Source: Thermobacillus sp. ZCTH02-B1
GTDB lineage: Bacteria; Bacillota; Bacilli; Paenibacillales; Paenibacillaceae
Assembly (NCBI RefSeq): GCF_002159085.1
Contig: NZ_LZRU01000030.1
Span: 1 to 64,000, forward strand
Reading direction: 5' to 3'
Length of the DNA stretch: 64,000 nucleotides
The notes below the pieces were generated by a model. That model had not been told where the DNA came from, did no database searches, and was given only the letters and a program-made list of their open reading frames with translations. Shown here one piece after another: positions 1 to 8,302 of the stretch; position 1 is the stretch's first letter; every line of letters begins with the position of its first letter. The position numbers were made by a program, and so were the translations under genes.

Positions 1-180
1 CGGGAACGTGTCATACGCATATTCCCGAACCGGGAGTCCGTGCTTCGGTTGATCGGCGCTTTGCTCATGGAGCAAGACGAGAAATGGGCTTCCGGCAAGA
101 AGTATCTCGATATGAGCGAGTATCTGGAGTGGCGTGCCAGTCAACCAAAACCAGTGTCAAAAGTGACACGAATTATGTAA
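1..180 (+). CDS. IS256-family (mutator-type) transposase, C-terminal part
   Basis: The window opens inside a reading frame that ends at TAA 178-180 and gives 59 residues. The stretch RVIRIFPNRESVLRLIGALL followed by an acidic segment and YLDMSEYLEWR is the typical C-terminal end of IS256-family transposases, which cut and paste DNA with a DDE catalytic domain. The catalytic part lies off the window to the left, so it is not known whether the element is intact. A candidate right terminal repeat follows about 20 bases after the stop. Base composition is clearly lower in GC than the chromosome from 1.5 kb onward. Confidence 0.85.
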   Translation, partial: RERVIRIFPNRESVLRLIGALLMEQDEKWASGKKYLDMSEYLEWRASQPKPVSKVTRIM

Positions 181-200
181 TCTGCCCTTTCTAACTGAGG

Positions 201-229
201 GAATTTACACACAAATTTGGACTTGATCC
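201..229 (+). repeat. Candidate right terminal inverted repeat of the IS256-type element
   Basis: The sequence beginning GAATTTACACACAAATTTGG lies 20 bp after the transposase stop. It resembles the terminal repeats of IS256-family elements, which often carry a TTTACACA-type core followed by TTGGACTT. The left copy is outside the window, so the pairing cannot be tested here. Confidence 0.45.
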
Positions 230-290
230 TTGATCTTGTACAATCTTATCCAATTTTGAATTGTGAACAACTACTAAAATATTATGGTAT

Positions 291-404
291 ATGTTACTAG
301 GCTCGAAAGGCTCTTTAGGGAGTGTTTTATGTAAAAAGCAGGATTTATCTGGAATAACAGCTTCTATAGGTGGAGGAACAATAACACAAATTAGGGGGGA
401 ATAG
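291..404 (+). CDS. Possible 37-residue peptide gene
   Basis: An ATG at 291 opens 37 codons ending at TAG 402-404. The product begins MLLGSKGSLGSVL, has one Cys and a Gly/Ser/Thr-rich second half (SGITASIGGGTITQ). I do not recognise it. A TTGAAT-N18-TATTAT pair (256-285) could be a promoter, but it would leave almost no leader, and no Shine-Dalgarno site precedes the ATG. A GC-rich hairpin with a short A/T flank overlaps the stop, as in a terminated small gene. Chance remains the simplest explanation in AT-rich DNA between two IS remnants. Confidence 0.2.
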   Translation: MLLGSKGSLGSVLCKKQDLSGITASIGGGTITQIRGE

Positions 405-420
405 ATCCCCCCTTAAAAAG
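391..420. terminator. Hairpin, possible terminator
   Basis: AGGGGGGA at 393-400 pairs with TCCCCCCT at 406-413 around a 5-nt loop and is followed by TAAAAAG. The opposite strand ends in AATTTGTG. It is a strong stem in otherwise AT-rich DNA, but the U tract is poor in either direction. Confidence 0.35.
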
Positions 421-481
421 TTATCAATGCATTCACCTGTCAATACTAGAAATTAACATCCTGTAGACTAGGTGTTTTCAT

Positions 482-782
482 ATGTTTCTAGGAGCATTAG
501 AAGACGGACAAATGGAGGAATTGCTTCACATTCCAGAGCCGTGGTACATACATCGTATCTGTTTTAACTAAGCGCTTAAACAAATGGATGTATATGTGTG
601 AGGGAATTTCTTTTCCTGTGTTGAATACGGAGTCGCTCATCAACAGGTTTAGTCATCATGTTACTCGAGAGCCCTGGCGTCATCTTAACTTCTTTGAATA
701 TCCATGCTATATCCATGCCGATTTGCCTCGTAAGTGCGGGATTTGCAATCACATACTGCAAGTGAAAGTCCTGAAACATTAG
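482..782 (+). pseudogene. Broken ISL3-family transposase, N-terminal zinc-binding region
   Basis: Two frames together recreate the start of an ISL3 transposase. The first (482-571) reads MFLGALEDGQMEELLHIPEP and ends early at a TAA. The second (reading by 570 and ending at 780-782) carries REPWRHLNFFEYPCYIHADL followed by CGICNHILQV, matching the conserved 'RxWRHLdffqyxxylhaxvPR..C..CG' segment before the helix-turn-helix of ISL3 transposases. A frame change near 565, loss of the first Cys pair (the SFPVLN segment where SFPCPxC is expected) and absence of the remaining ~350 residues mark it as a remnant. Confidence 0.65.
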
Positions 783-1258
783 TGTTTTAGCTGATATTCC
801 TTCTCGACCCGGTCAATCAGTTTGTTCAATTTCTTGTGATTTTCTGGAGGTTCAAGTTTGAAAAACACGCCAGAATCGAGAACCTTAAAAAACCGACCAT
901 GGCCGCCGAACTCCAGTGCTTTCACGGATCCGTCCTTCATGTTAAGTTTTACTAAACGATAATAATCCGCTGTAGCATCTCCGGTAAGATGAACTGCGTT
1001 ATTCAAGAGGCTTACAAGATGATAGATATCGGTCTCCTTATCGATCACTCCACTAATCGGGTCGTTCTCACCAGTGGAAATCGTCACGCTGGAAATATCC
1101 TCTTTTTTTATCATAAATATTTCCTCATTTGAGTTCATTGGAACTTGAGGCGATGCATTGGCATCAGGTGTTTTTGACGTAGGTAAATTTCCACAGGAAG
1201 CCAAAAAGATTGAAAGGACCGATATGATTGCAATGGCAAGCCAATTGCGTTTCCCCAT
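779..1258 (-). CDS. Small secreted lipoprotein of unknown function
   Basis: The product is 159 residues. It starts MGKRNWLAIAIISVLSIFLA followed by SCGN, a type II signal peptide with the lipidated Cys near residue 22. The mature part is a charged, mixed alpha/beta segment with no motif I can name. The start is fixed by a strong GGGGGTGAGG site six bases upstream; the open frame continues farther upstream but without a better start. Its 3' end overlaps the ISL3 remnant by a few bases. GC is lower than in the genes from 1.5 kb onward, so it probably arrived with the IS-bearing segment. Confidence 0.75.
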   Translation of the reverse strand: MGKRNWLAIAIISVLSIFLASCGNLPTSKTPDANASPQVPMNSNEEIFMIKKEDISSVTISTGENDPISGVIDKETDIYHLVSLLNNAVHLTGDATADYYRLVKLNMKDGSVKALEFGGHGRFFKVLDSGVFFKLEPPENHKKLNKLIDRVEKEYQLKH

Positions 1259-1536
1259 ATCCTCACCCCCATGTCTTATTTGAACGTTTGCACTAACTTT
1301 TGACGGATTAATTCCTCTACATGTTGCTGTTACTGCCTCAAGAAAACGTTCAATTGCTCGCGAAATTTCCGGTCCGGAATTTTCCGGATATAATGACCGT
1401 ATCACGAGAAAGGAAAAGGATGCCTCCCATGATATGGGCCGCCGTCATTTGCCGGACATTATGCTATAGCAGTAATACCCAAGATCTTATTATGCTTGGG
1501 CTTCTTAAATTATAAGGTAAATGCGGCTATAATTTA

Positions 1537-2985
1537 CTACTTCCTCACCAACAATACACAGCACTCCACATGCCCCGTGTGCGGGAACATGTCCACCGGC
1601 TGCACCTCCACCGTGCGGAAGCCGCCCGCCTCGAGCACGGCGAGATCGCGCGCCAGCGTCGCCGGATTGCACGAGACGTACACGACCCGCTTCGGTTGCA
1701 TCGCGATGATCGTCTCGAGCAGCTTCGCGTCGCAGCCCTTGCGCGGCGGGTCGACGACGATCACGTCCGCCGCGACGCCCTCCTCCCGCCAGCGCGGCAT
1801 CACCTCTTCGGCGAGCCCGACTTCGAAAGCGACATGGTGCATCCCGTTCAGTGCCGCGTTGCGCCGCGCATCCTCGACCGCCTCCGGCACCTCCTCGACG
1901 CCGTACACCTTGCCCGCGTGCCGCGCCAGGAACAGCGAGATCGTGCCGATGCCGCAGTATGCATCGATCACCGTCTCGCGCCCCGTGAGCCCCGCATACT
2001 CGGCCGCCTTCCGGTACAGCGTCACCGTCTGCGCCGGATTCACCTGATAGAACGACCGCGCCGAGATCGCGAACCGGATGCCGTCGAGCTCGTCGTAGAT
2101 CACGTCGCTCCCCCACAGCACCCGCGTCTCGTCGCCGAAGATCACGTTCGTGTTCCGCGTGTTCACATTTTGCACGATGCTCCGCACATCCGGAAGCGCC
2201 TTCCGAATCCCTTCGACCAGCTCGTCCACGCGCGGGATGCGCGTGCCGTTCGTGACGAGCACGACCATCGTCTCGCCGGTCGCGAATCCGGTCCGCACCA
2301 CGACATGCCGCAGCAGCCCGCGCCCGGTCGTCTCGTCGTACGCGCGGATGCCGAGCCGCGTACCGATCTCCTTGACCAGCCTCACCGCCGCGTCGTTCCG
2401 CTCGTGCTGGATCAGGCACGCGTCCATGTCGACGATCCGGTGCGAGTGCTGCGCATAGAACCCGCCGATCAGCGAGCCGGCCGCGCCGTCCTCCGAATCG
2501 GCCTGCGCCATGCCGATCGGCACCTGCGCCTTGTTCCGGTAGCGCCAGGGATCCGCCATCCCGATCGTCGGATGCATGACAATCCCTTCGGCGGCACCGG
2601 CACCGCCGTCCCCGGCCGCTCCTTCATCCGCCACCCGCAGCTTCCCGATCCGCGTCAGGCAGTCGACGACGTGCCGCCGCTTCCACTCGAGCTGCGCCCG
2701 ATAGTCCATATGCTGCAGCTGGCAACCGCCGCACTTTCCGTAGATCGGACACGGCGCCTCCACGCGGTCGGGACTCGCCTGAAGCAGCTCCAGCATTTTC
2801 GCGTAGCCGTACTGCTTCTTCACCTTCAGTACCTTCGCCCTGACCCGCTCGCCCGGCAGCGCGCCCTGCACGAACAGCGCAAAACCGTCCGCCCGCCCCA
2901 CGCCCGCGCCGTCCTGGGTGAGCCCCTCGATGTCGAGCGTCACGATGTCGTTTTTCCGCACCGGCGCATCCTTCGTCGTACCCAC
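1537..2985 (-). CDS. rlmD: 23S rRNA (uracil-C5)-methyltransferase, RlmCD/RlmD type
   Basis: The 482-residue product belongs to the TrmA/RumA family, which uses SAM to make 5-methyluridine in 23S rRNA; Gram-positive members modify U747 and U1939. A TRAM RNA-binding domain fills about residues 8-66. Cys79, Cys85 and Cys88 in the segment CPIYGKCGGCQLQH, with a later Cys in DACLIQH, should hold a 4Fe-4S cluster. The methyltransferase domain ends with the catalytic VSCNPATLARDL block. Translation starts at GTG 2985 behind GAGGT. The diacylglycerol kinase gene lies just upstream on the same strand, as in Bacillus (yerQ-yefA), so the two are probably co-transcribed. Confidence 0.93.
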   Translation of the reverse strand: MGTTKDAPVRKNDIVTLDIEGLTQDGAGVGRADGFALFVQGALPGERVRAKVLKVKKQYGYAKMLELLQASPDRVEAPCPIYGKCGGCQLQHMDYRAQLEWKRRHVVDCLTRIGKLRVADEGAAGDGGAGAAEGIVMHPTIGMADPWRYRNKAQVPIGMAQADSEDGAAGSLIGGFYAQHSHRIVDMDACLIQHERNDAAVRLVKEIGTRLGIRAYDETTGRGLLRHVVVRTGFATGETMVVLVTNGTRIPRVDELVEGIRKALPDVRSIVQNVNTRNTNVIFGDETRVLWGSDVIYDELDGIRFAISARSFYQVNPAQTVTLYRKAAEYAGLTGRETVIDAYCGIGTISLFLARHAGKVYGVEEVPEAVEDARRNAALNGMHHVAFEVGLAEEVMPRWREEGVAADVIVVDPPRKGCDAKLLETIIAMQPKRVVYVSCNPATLARDLAVLEAGGFRTVEVQPVDMFPHTGHVECCVLLVRK

Positions 2986-3040
2986 AGTCCAACCTCATTT
3001 CCCGGAAAATGAACCAGAATGACGTCAAGCGGCCGCCGCG

Positions 3041-3982
3041 TCACAACCCTGTGCCCGCGATCAGCCGCTTGCGATAGGACGCCATGCCGTGCTCATCCAC
3101 GAAGATGTCCAGATGCTGCTTCAGCGCCGTGAACGTGCACGGCAGCGTGCCGCCGTACTCGCCGTCCAGATTGATCTGCACGTGGTCCTCCGACGTTATA
3201 CGGACCCGGCGCGACCGGAAATGCATGACGAGCGGATCGTTCAGATGCTCGCCCCGGAGCGCCAGCGTCGCCACCCGCAGAAAATCGGCGAGATTGCATT
3301 TCTTCAAAATGATGACCTCGAACAATCCGTCATCGATGCTCGCGTCCGGCGCGAGCCGCTCGAACCCGCCGACCGAATTGCTGTTGCAGATCAGGAACAT
3401 CATGATCTTCTCGTCGATCTCGCCGACGCCCTCCGCCTCGATCCGCATCCGGGTCGGCCGGAAATGGACCATCTTCTCGATGCCCTTCATATAATAGGCA
3501 AGCTGCCCGATCATCGTCTTCAGCTTGCTCGGAACCTCGTACGACAATTCGGTCAGCGAGCCGCCGCCGGCGATGTTGATGAAAAAGCGGTCGTTCGCCA
3601 TGCCGAGATCGATCGTCCGCGTGTGCTGCGCCAGGATCAGGTCGACCGCGTATTCCCAATGCTTCGGAATGCCGACCGCCCGCGCGAAATCGTTCGTCGT
3701 CCCGAGCGGCAGGATGCCGAGCGGCGGTCTCCGTTCGTGGCGCGCCATGCCGTTGATGACCTCGTACAGCGTCCCGTCGCCGCCCGCGGCGATGATCATG
3801 TCGAAGCCGCGCTCGATCGCCTCCGAAGCCGCCGCGGTCGCGTCTCCTTCGCCGGTCGTCTCGTGGCAGCTCGTCTCGATGCCGCCCCGTTCGAGCTTCT
3901 GCAGGATGTCCGGCAGCCGGCGCCGGATCTCCTCGCGGCCGGACGTCGGATTGTAGATGAGTCTCGCGCGTTTGAAAGCCAA
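3041..3982 (-). CDS. dagK: Diacylglycerol kinase, soluble DgkB type
   Basis: This 313-residue enzyme of the DAGK_cat/YegS superfamily phosphorylates diacylglycerol to phosphatidic acid, returning the lipid released during lipoteichoic acid synthesis to the phospholipid pool. The N-terminal LIYNPTSGRE segment, the nucleotide-binding AAGGDGTLYEVINGM motif (about residues 65-79) and LGTTNDFARA are family signatures. The start is TTG at 3982 with GGCGGGGG upstream; no in-frame ATG precedes the conserved first strand. It lies 55 bp before rlmD on the same strand, an arrangement shared with Bacillus. Confidence 0.93.
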   Translation of the reverse strand: MAFKRARLIYNPTSGREEIRRRLPDILQKLERGGIETSCHETTGEGDATAAASEAIERGFDMIIAAGGDGTLYEVINGMARHERRPPLGILPLGTTNDFARAVGIPKHWEYAVDLILAQHTRTIDLGMANDRFFINIAGGGSLTELSYEVPSKLKTMIGQLAYYMKGIEKMVHFRPTRMRIEAEGVGEIDEKIMMFLICNSNSVGGFERLAPDASIDDGLFEVIILKKCNLADFLRVATLALRGEHLNDPLVMHFRSRRVRITSEDHVQINLDGEYGGTLPCTFTALKQHLDIFVDEHGMASYRKRLIAGTGL

Positions 3983-4033
3983 CGCAACCCCCGCCTCATC
4001 CTTCGCGTCGGCCGGATGGCCGCCTACACCATT

Positions 4034-4960
4034 TTAGCCGGAATCGGCGCCGCTTTCCAGTTCACCGCCCGTTACAAAAGCACCCGCCGAACCGTCGCGC
4101 CGTCCTTCCCGGCCCGGCTGCCCGCCGCCGCCCAGCCAATCCGCGATCTGCCGTTCCATCCACCGGGAGATCGCCGGATTCGGCAGCAGCGCCTTGCCGT
4201 TGTACCGGTAGTCGAAGCCGGCCAGCCGCTCGGGAATCACCGTGTTCGTGAAATACCCGCGCGACAGGAACAGCGGCGCCACGATCACCGCGTCCGTCTC
4301 CGGCCCCGCGGCCGTCACCGCGCAGCAGCAGCCGCCGTCCGCCGCGCCGTTTTCCGCGCGCGCCCGCCGCTTCGTCAGCGCCCGCATGACGCAGGCGGCC
4401 TGATCCGGCAGCAGCATCGCCGTCTCCGCGCGGGCGAAGCCGCACAGCTCCCGCACGCGCGCCGCGAGCCGCCTCATCCCGTCCCGCCAGATGCGGTGCA
4501 GCCCCCGCTCGCGGCTGCCGTGCGCGATGAGCAGCAGCGCCTCCCGCTCCGGCGCCGTCGACAGCTCGCGCACGTTGTCCGCGATGATCGCCGCGATGAT
4601 CGGATCGTCGTCGATGGGCATGCCGACCGTGACGTGCGCCCGCCGGAGCCTGAACGGCTCGAGCTCTCCCCGGCGGTACGCGGCCGGCGGCAGGCCGAAC
4701 GCCTGGCGGATGTCGTCGACGTGCGTGCTGCCCGACGACACGAACAGCGGCAGCACGAACATCTCGTCCACGCCGCGCGCCTCGAGCTCGTCGATGCCGT
4801 CCTGGATGAGGCGCCCCTCGACGCATTCCAGGAACGCGGAGACGACCGGCACATCGCCCGGCAGCCTGACGCGGCTTACGGCTTCGTCCACGAGCCGCAC
4901 CCAGCCCGGATCGGGCGAGCCGTGGCTGATGACGAGCACGCCCGGTCTTGCGCCCGGCAT
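4034..4960 (-). CDS. CbiX-type sirohydrochlorin chelatase family protein
   Basis: The 308-residue product has two tandem CbiX-like halves. The first begins LVISHGSPDPGW with FVLPLFVSSGSTHVDDI (about residues 8-125). The second begins LLIAHGSRERG with IVAPLFLSRGYF (about residues 140-265). The conserved His of each half is the usual metal ligand. Family members insert Co2+ or Fe2+ into sirohydrochlorin for cobalamin or siroheme. No cobalamin or siroheme genes are nearby, so the metal cannot be assigned. A Cys cluster in a linker (about residue 222) is unusual. The start ATG abuts the TAA of the upstream yerC-like gene, so they are translationally adjacent. Confidence 0.8.
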   Translation of the reverse strand: MPGARPGVLVISHGSPDPGWVRLVDEAVSRVRLPGDVPVVSAFLECVEGRLIQDGIDELEARGVDEMFVLPLFVSSGSTHVDDIRQAFGLPPAAYRRGELEPFRLRRAHVTVGMPIDDDPIIAAIIADNVRELSTAPEREALLLIAHGSRERGLHRIWRDGMRRLAARVRELCGFARAETAMLLPDQAACVMRALTKRRARAENGAADGGCCCAVTAAGPETDAVIVAPLFLSRGYFTNTVIPERLAGFDYRYNGKALLPNPAISRWMERQIADWLGGGGQPGREGRRDGSAGAFVTGGELESGADSG

Positions 4961-5251
4961 TTAACGTCCCAGACGGCTGAGCGCCATCTCGTAGCCTTCC
5001 GTACCGTAATTCAGGCAGCGCTTCACGCGGGAGATCGTCGCCGTGCTGGCGCCCGTCTCCCGCTCGATCTGGGCATACGTCGCGCCCTGGCGGAGCAGCC
5101 GCGCCACTTCAAGCCGCTGCGCGAGCGACTGGATTTCATTCACCGTGCACAGATCATCAAAGAATATGTAGCATTCATCCACCGTCTTCAGCGTCAGGAT
5201 CGCTTCGAACAGCTGGTCAATCGTCGGATCGTTGAGTTTCTTGAGCTGCAT
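4961..5251 (-). CDS. yerC: TrpR-related DNA-binding protein, YerC/YecD family
   Basis: This 96-residue protein is a complete YerC/YecD family member. It has a TrpR-like helical fold, with a dimerisation part followed by a helix-turn-helix in RLEVARLLRQGATYAQIERE and TGASTATISRVKRCL. Family members are presumed transcription regulators; the effector is not established. The gene lies directly before the CbiX-like gene with no gap. The yerB homologue, a neighbour in Bacillus, is 3 kb away here. Confidence 0.88.
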   Translation of the reverse strand: MQLKKLNDPTIDQLFEAILTLKTVDECYIFFDDLCTVNEIQSLAQRLEVARLLRQGATYAQIERETGASTATISRVKRCLNYGTEGYEMALSRLGR

Positions 5252-5490
5252 GCGGTTGCTCCCCCCATAAGCGTCCTGATGAACGTCCTTGCCATGTTTC
5301 CTTTGATATGCTCATTGTAGAACGAGCGGCCGGTTTTTTCAAGCATTGCCGTATTGTCGCTTTACAGGATCGCAGAAGAGGGGCGCCCGACGTCCAAATC
5401 GGTCCGCAACCGGGCATGCGTCCATACGCGACGGATGCCCACGCATACACTGGGGATGAACGATACCCGCGAGAAGAGGTTGTGATTCCC

Positions 5491-5964
5491 GTGAACCATC
5501 CTGCGCACTGGGCCGGCGTCCGCGGATTCGGCCAGCCGCCCGCAGGCACCGGCGGACCCTGGACCGGCGGACCGCCCGCCGGTCCTCCCGCCGATCCGTT
5601 CTTCGGGCCGCCCGCCTACCTGCAGGGCGTGCAGCATCCGGGACCGGGCCCGGCGCCGGGCGTTCCGAAGCCTCCCGGCCTGCCGAGCCTGGCCGAACTG
5701 AAGCTGTTCGTCGACCGGATGGGCGGCATCGACGGCATCCTGAACACGGTGCAGAAAATCCAGAAGATCGTCGGCACCGTCCAGCAATTCGCACCGATGA
5801 TCAAGCTGCTCGCCGGCTCGCTGACTCCGAAGAAGGCCGCCGCGGCCGCAAGCACGGAAGCCGGGCGGCGCCCGCGCCGGCGCCGGCGGCGCGGCGGCGC
5901 GAAGGGCCGGCGCGGCGCGCGCCGCAAGCGCGTCTCCGTCCGGAGCGAAGACGAGTTGATCTGA
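5491..5964 (+). CDS. VrrA/YqfQ-like protein with Pro/Gly-rich head and Arg-rich tail
   Basis: From GTG 5491 (GAGAAGAGG 11 bp upstream) the product has 157 residues in three parts. The first ~70 are rich in Gly, Pro and Phe. A central segment (GIDGILNTVQKIQKIVGTVQ then QFAPMIKLL) resembles the core of Bacillus YqfQ/VrrA, a spore-associated low-complexity protein. The tail is very basic, with runs of Arg and Lys, and closes with SEDELI. The basic tail might bind nucleic acid or acidic polymers; this is inference. The open frame extends 61 codons upstream of the chosen start without a ribosome-binding site. Confidence 0.6.
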   Translation: MNHPAHWAGVRGFGQPPAGTGGPWTGGPPAGPPADPFFGPPAYLQGVQHPGPGPAPGVPKPPGLPSLAELKLFVDRMGGIDGILNTVQKIQKIVGTVQQFAPMIKLLAGSLTPKKAAAAASTEAGRRPRRRRRRGGAKGRRGARRKRVSVRSEDELI

Positions 5965-5976
5965 CGGTCCAAAAGC

Positions 5977-6020
5977 AGAAGGCTTTGCCGGGCCCACAAG
6001 GGCTTGCGGCAAAGCCTTCT
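5977..6020 (+). terminator. Terminator-like hairpin after the VrrA-like gene
   Basis: AGAAGGCTTTGCCG (5977-5990) is perfectly repeated in inverse at 6007-6020, leaving a 16-nt loop. It begins 12 bases after the stop codon. The U tract is weak (TTGCC), so termination efficiency is uncertain. Confidence 0.6.
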
Positions 6021-6469
6021 TGCCTTACGATTCGGTTCCCGTATTCAACCCAAATGGCAAGTCGCCAGATTCGCGTCCTGCGTAACCGCTTTATCTGATC
6101 GATGCGTCGGCTGCGTGACCGCTGCGTCAACTTCGACGATCCGTTCGCATCACATCCGATTTGCGCATATGGTCCGTCCTGATAGGGTCCGTCCTGACAT
6201 CGTGCAAGATCAGCCCGTCTCCCTGCGGCATCCGCCCCTTTCTCCGGTCGTCGTTGCTGACAGGTATCAGAGCGTGATCCTTCCGTTCCCTATACGCATC
6301 ACCGCCGTCCTCGAACTGATACGGCCGGCGCTTCCGCACCGCCGGACCGGGCGGGTGACGCGCCGGCTCCGCACTTTCATCATAACGGAGGACAAATTTT
6401 GAATGCAATACCATTTTCAGGTTGAGGCTTGTCCGTTTCTTGCCGTCCCGTTGCCCGATCAAGCGGCAT
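6021..6469. other. Intergenic stretch with no convincing gene
   Basis: Open frames on both strands here lack ribosome-binding sites and family resemblance. The segment has a 15-bp direct repeat (GGTCCGTCCTGA near 6172 and again near 6186) and two loosely repeated GCGTxACCGC blocks near 6079 and 6113. I see no promoter or RNA gene. Confidence 0.5.
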
Positions 6470-6498
6470 AAATAAGGACTCCGCATCCCGCGGAGTCC
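6470..6498 (-). terminator. Terminator of the DUF47-pit unit
   Basis: GGACTCCGC (6476-6484) and GCGGAGTCC (6490-6498) form a 9-bp stem with a 5-nt loop. Read on the minus strand, the stem is followed by TTATTTATGCC. It lies 35 bp beyond the pit stop codon. Confidence 0.7.
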
Positions 6499-6532
6499 GA
6501 ACGATCCGTGCATGGCACATGGCACCCGGCCA

Positions 6533-7543
6533 TCACAGGAAAATGAACGCGATCACCTTGAACAGGACCGCCGCAATCACGGCCGAAATCGGGATCGTGA
6601 TGAGCCATGCGGACACGATGCGGCCGGCAACGCCCCAGTTCACGCTCGAAAACCGCTTCGCGCTGCCGACGCCGAGAATGGCCGACGTGATGACATGCGT
6701 CGTGCTCACGGGCAGCCCCGTCGCGGTCGCCGTCATGATGATGCTCGCCGCCGACACGTCCGACGCGAACCCGTTCACCGGCTCCATCTTGAAAATCTTC
6801 GTGCCCATCGTCTTGATGATCTTCCAGCCGCCGAAGCTTGTCCCGAGCGCCATCGCGAGCGCCGCCGAGAACTTGACCCAGAACGGCACTTCCAACGAGT
6901 CCTGGTAAGACGCCGCGACGAGCGCCATCGTGATGATGCCCATCGCCTTCTGCGCGTCGTTCGTGCCGTGCGTGAACGCCTGGAACGCCGCGGTCAGAAT
7001 CTGCACCGAGCGGAATCCCTTGTTCACGATATGCGGATTCGCCCGCGCGAAGATCAGCTTGAGCAGCGTCATGACCACATACCCGACGGCAAACGCGATG
7101 ATCGGCGAGAAGATGAGCGCCTGCACGATGCTGATGAACCCCGATCCGTTCACGCCGCCGAACCCTTCCGCCGCGATCACCGCGCCCGCCAGCGAACCGA
7201 TCAGCGCGTGCGATGACGAGGACGGAATGCCGTACCACCATGTGATGAGGTTCCAAGCGATGGCCGACAGGAGCGTGGCGATGACGATCCACACCCCGTG
7301 CGTCAGCGCCGCGGGATCGGCCACCTTGCCGCCGATCGTCTTCGCGACGCCGGTGAATATCATGGCGCCGACGAAATTCATGACCGACGCGAGGATGATC
7401 GCCATCCGCGGCGTCATCGCGCGCGTCGAGACGCTTGCGGCGATCGCGTTCGCCGTGTCGTGGAACCCGTTGATGAAATCGAACGAAAGCGCCAGAACAA
7501 CGATGGTGCAGACAATGAGAAAGGTGCTGTCAAAATCCGGCAT
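6533..7543 (-). CDS. pit: Low-affinity inorganic phosphate transporter, PiT family
   Basis: The 336-residue membrane protein has the two inverted PHO-4 repeats typical of PiT carriers, with signatures GFHDTANAIA near residue 26 and HGTNDAQKAMG near residue 195. About ten hydrophobic segments are visible. It imports metal-phosphate with protons. The DUF47/PhoU-like gene ends 39 bp upstream on the same strand, the standard arrangement in which the small protein modulates the carrier. No Pho-box is obvious upstream. Confidence 0.93.
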   Translation of the reverse strand: MPDFDSTFLIVCTIVVLALSFDFINGFHDTANAIAASVSTRAMTPRMAIILASVMNFVGAMIFTGVAKTIGGKVADPAALTHGVWIVIATLLSAIAWNLITWWYGIPSSSSHALIGSLAGAVIAAEGFGGVNGSGFISIVQALIFSPIIAFAVGYVVMTLLKLIFARANPHIVNKGFRSVQILTAAFQAFTHGTNDAQKAMGIITMALVAASYQDSLEVPFWVKFSAALAMALGTSFGGWKIIKTMGTKIFKMEPVNGFASDVSAASIIMTATATGLPVSTTHVITSAILGVGSAKRFSSVNWGVAGRIVSAWLITIPISAVIAAVLFKVIAFIFL

Positions 7544-7582
7544 TTGCTGATCCTGTCCCCTTGCTCCGCGTCACCGCGCCCG

Positions 7583-8197
7583 TCAGCTGTTCCGCATGAT
7601 GATCGTCTCGAGCGTGTTGGCCACGTCTTCACAATAGTCGGCCGTCGATTCGAGGCGCTCGTAAATCTCTTTCCGCTTCATCAGTTCAACCGGGTCCGTC
7701 ACGTTCGTAAAGAGGGACTTGATGCATTCGCGCACCAGATCGTCCGCCTGATTCTCCAGCTCGTTGATCGCGATCGCGTGCTGGCGGATCGCAAGCAGCT
7801 TCTTCTCCGAGAGCAGCCGGATCGCCTCGCGGATCTCGTGCGAGCATTTGACGAGAATCTCCGCGAACACGGGCACATATTCGTCGATTTGCCGGATCTG
7901 GTACATCTCGAACCGGGATGCGAGCGCCTCGATGCCGTCGAGCACGTCATCGAGCGAGCCGGTCAGATTCAGAATGTCGTCCCGGTCGATCGGCGTGATG
8001 AACGTCTTGTTCAGTTCGGTCAGAATCGTGTGGACACAGCGGTCGCATTTCGACTCGAATTCCTTCATGTCGCGGGCGAACTTCGTCAGGTCGTCGAGCT
8101 CCGGCACATGCTTGTGGAAATACTCGACCGCCTCGACGATCGTGTCCGCCATCTCCTCGAACGTCTGGAAGAAAATGCTCTTCTTGCGGCTGAACAT
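7583..8197 (-). CDS. DUF47 family PhoU-like protein, Pit accessory
   Basis: This 204-residue, all-helical, acidic protein belongs to the DUF47 (YkaA/TIGR00153) family, distantly related to PhoU. Conserved stretches include FARDMKEFESKCDRC and TPIDRDDILNLTGSLDDVLD, which supply the acidic residues that bind metal clusters in PhoU-like bundles. It is the first gene of a two-gene unit with pit and probably tunes phosphate uptake. It has no signal peptide or membrane segment. Confidence 0.9.
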   Translation of the reverse strand: MFSRKKSIFFQTFEEMADTIVEAVEYFHKHVPELDDLTKFARDMKEFESKCDRCVHTILTELNKTFITPIDRDDILNLTGSLDDVLDGIEALASRFEMYQIRQIDEYVPVFAEILVKCSHEIREAIRLLSEKKLLAIRQHAIAINELENQADDLVRECIKSLFTNVTDPVELMKRKEIYERLESTADYCEDVANTLETIIMRNS

Positions 8198-8302
8198 GGG
8201 ACTCTCCTTCGCCTCGCCTTGAATAACCCCACCTAGTTTAGCACAACAGCCCGTCCATTGTTAAGTGGAAGACCAAACGAAGGATGTCCGCCTTCCGGAA
8301 CG

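Noticed and set aside
576..779. A 67-codon minus-strand frame opposite the ISL3 remnant
   Set aside because: The plus strand has the recognisable ISL3 sequence; the minus frame is its complement.
3089..5320. A 743-codon open frame on the plus strand across the kinase, chelatase and yerC genes
   Set aside because: It is the complement of three recognised minus-strand genes. The protein is rich in Arg, Ala and Pro as expected for an antisense frame in GC-rich DNA and has no family resemblance.
6127..6525. A 132-codon minus frame and an overlapping plus frame in the gap before pit
   Set aside because: No ribosome-binding site, no family similarity, and the minus frame runs through the pit terminator hairpin.
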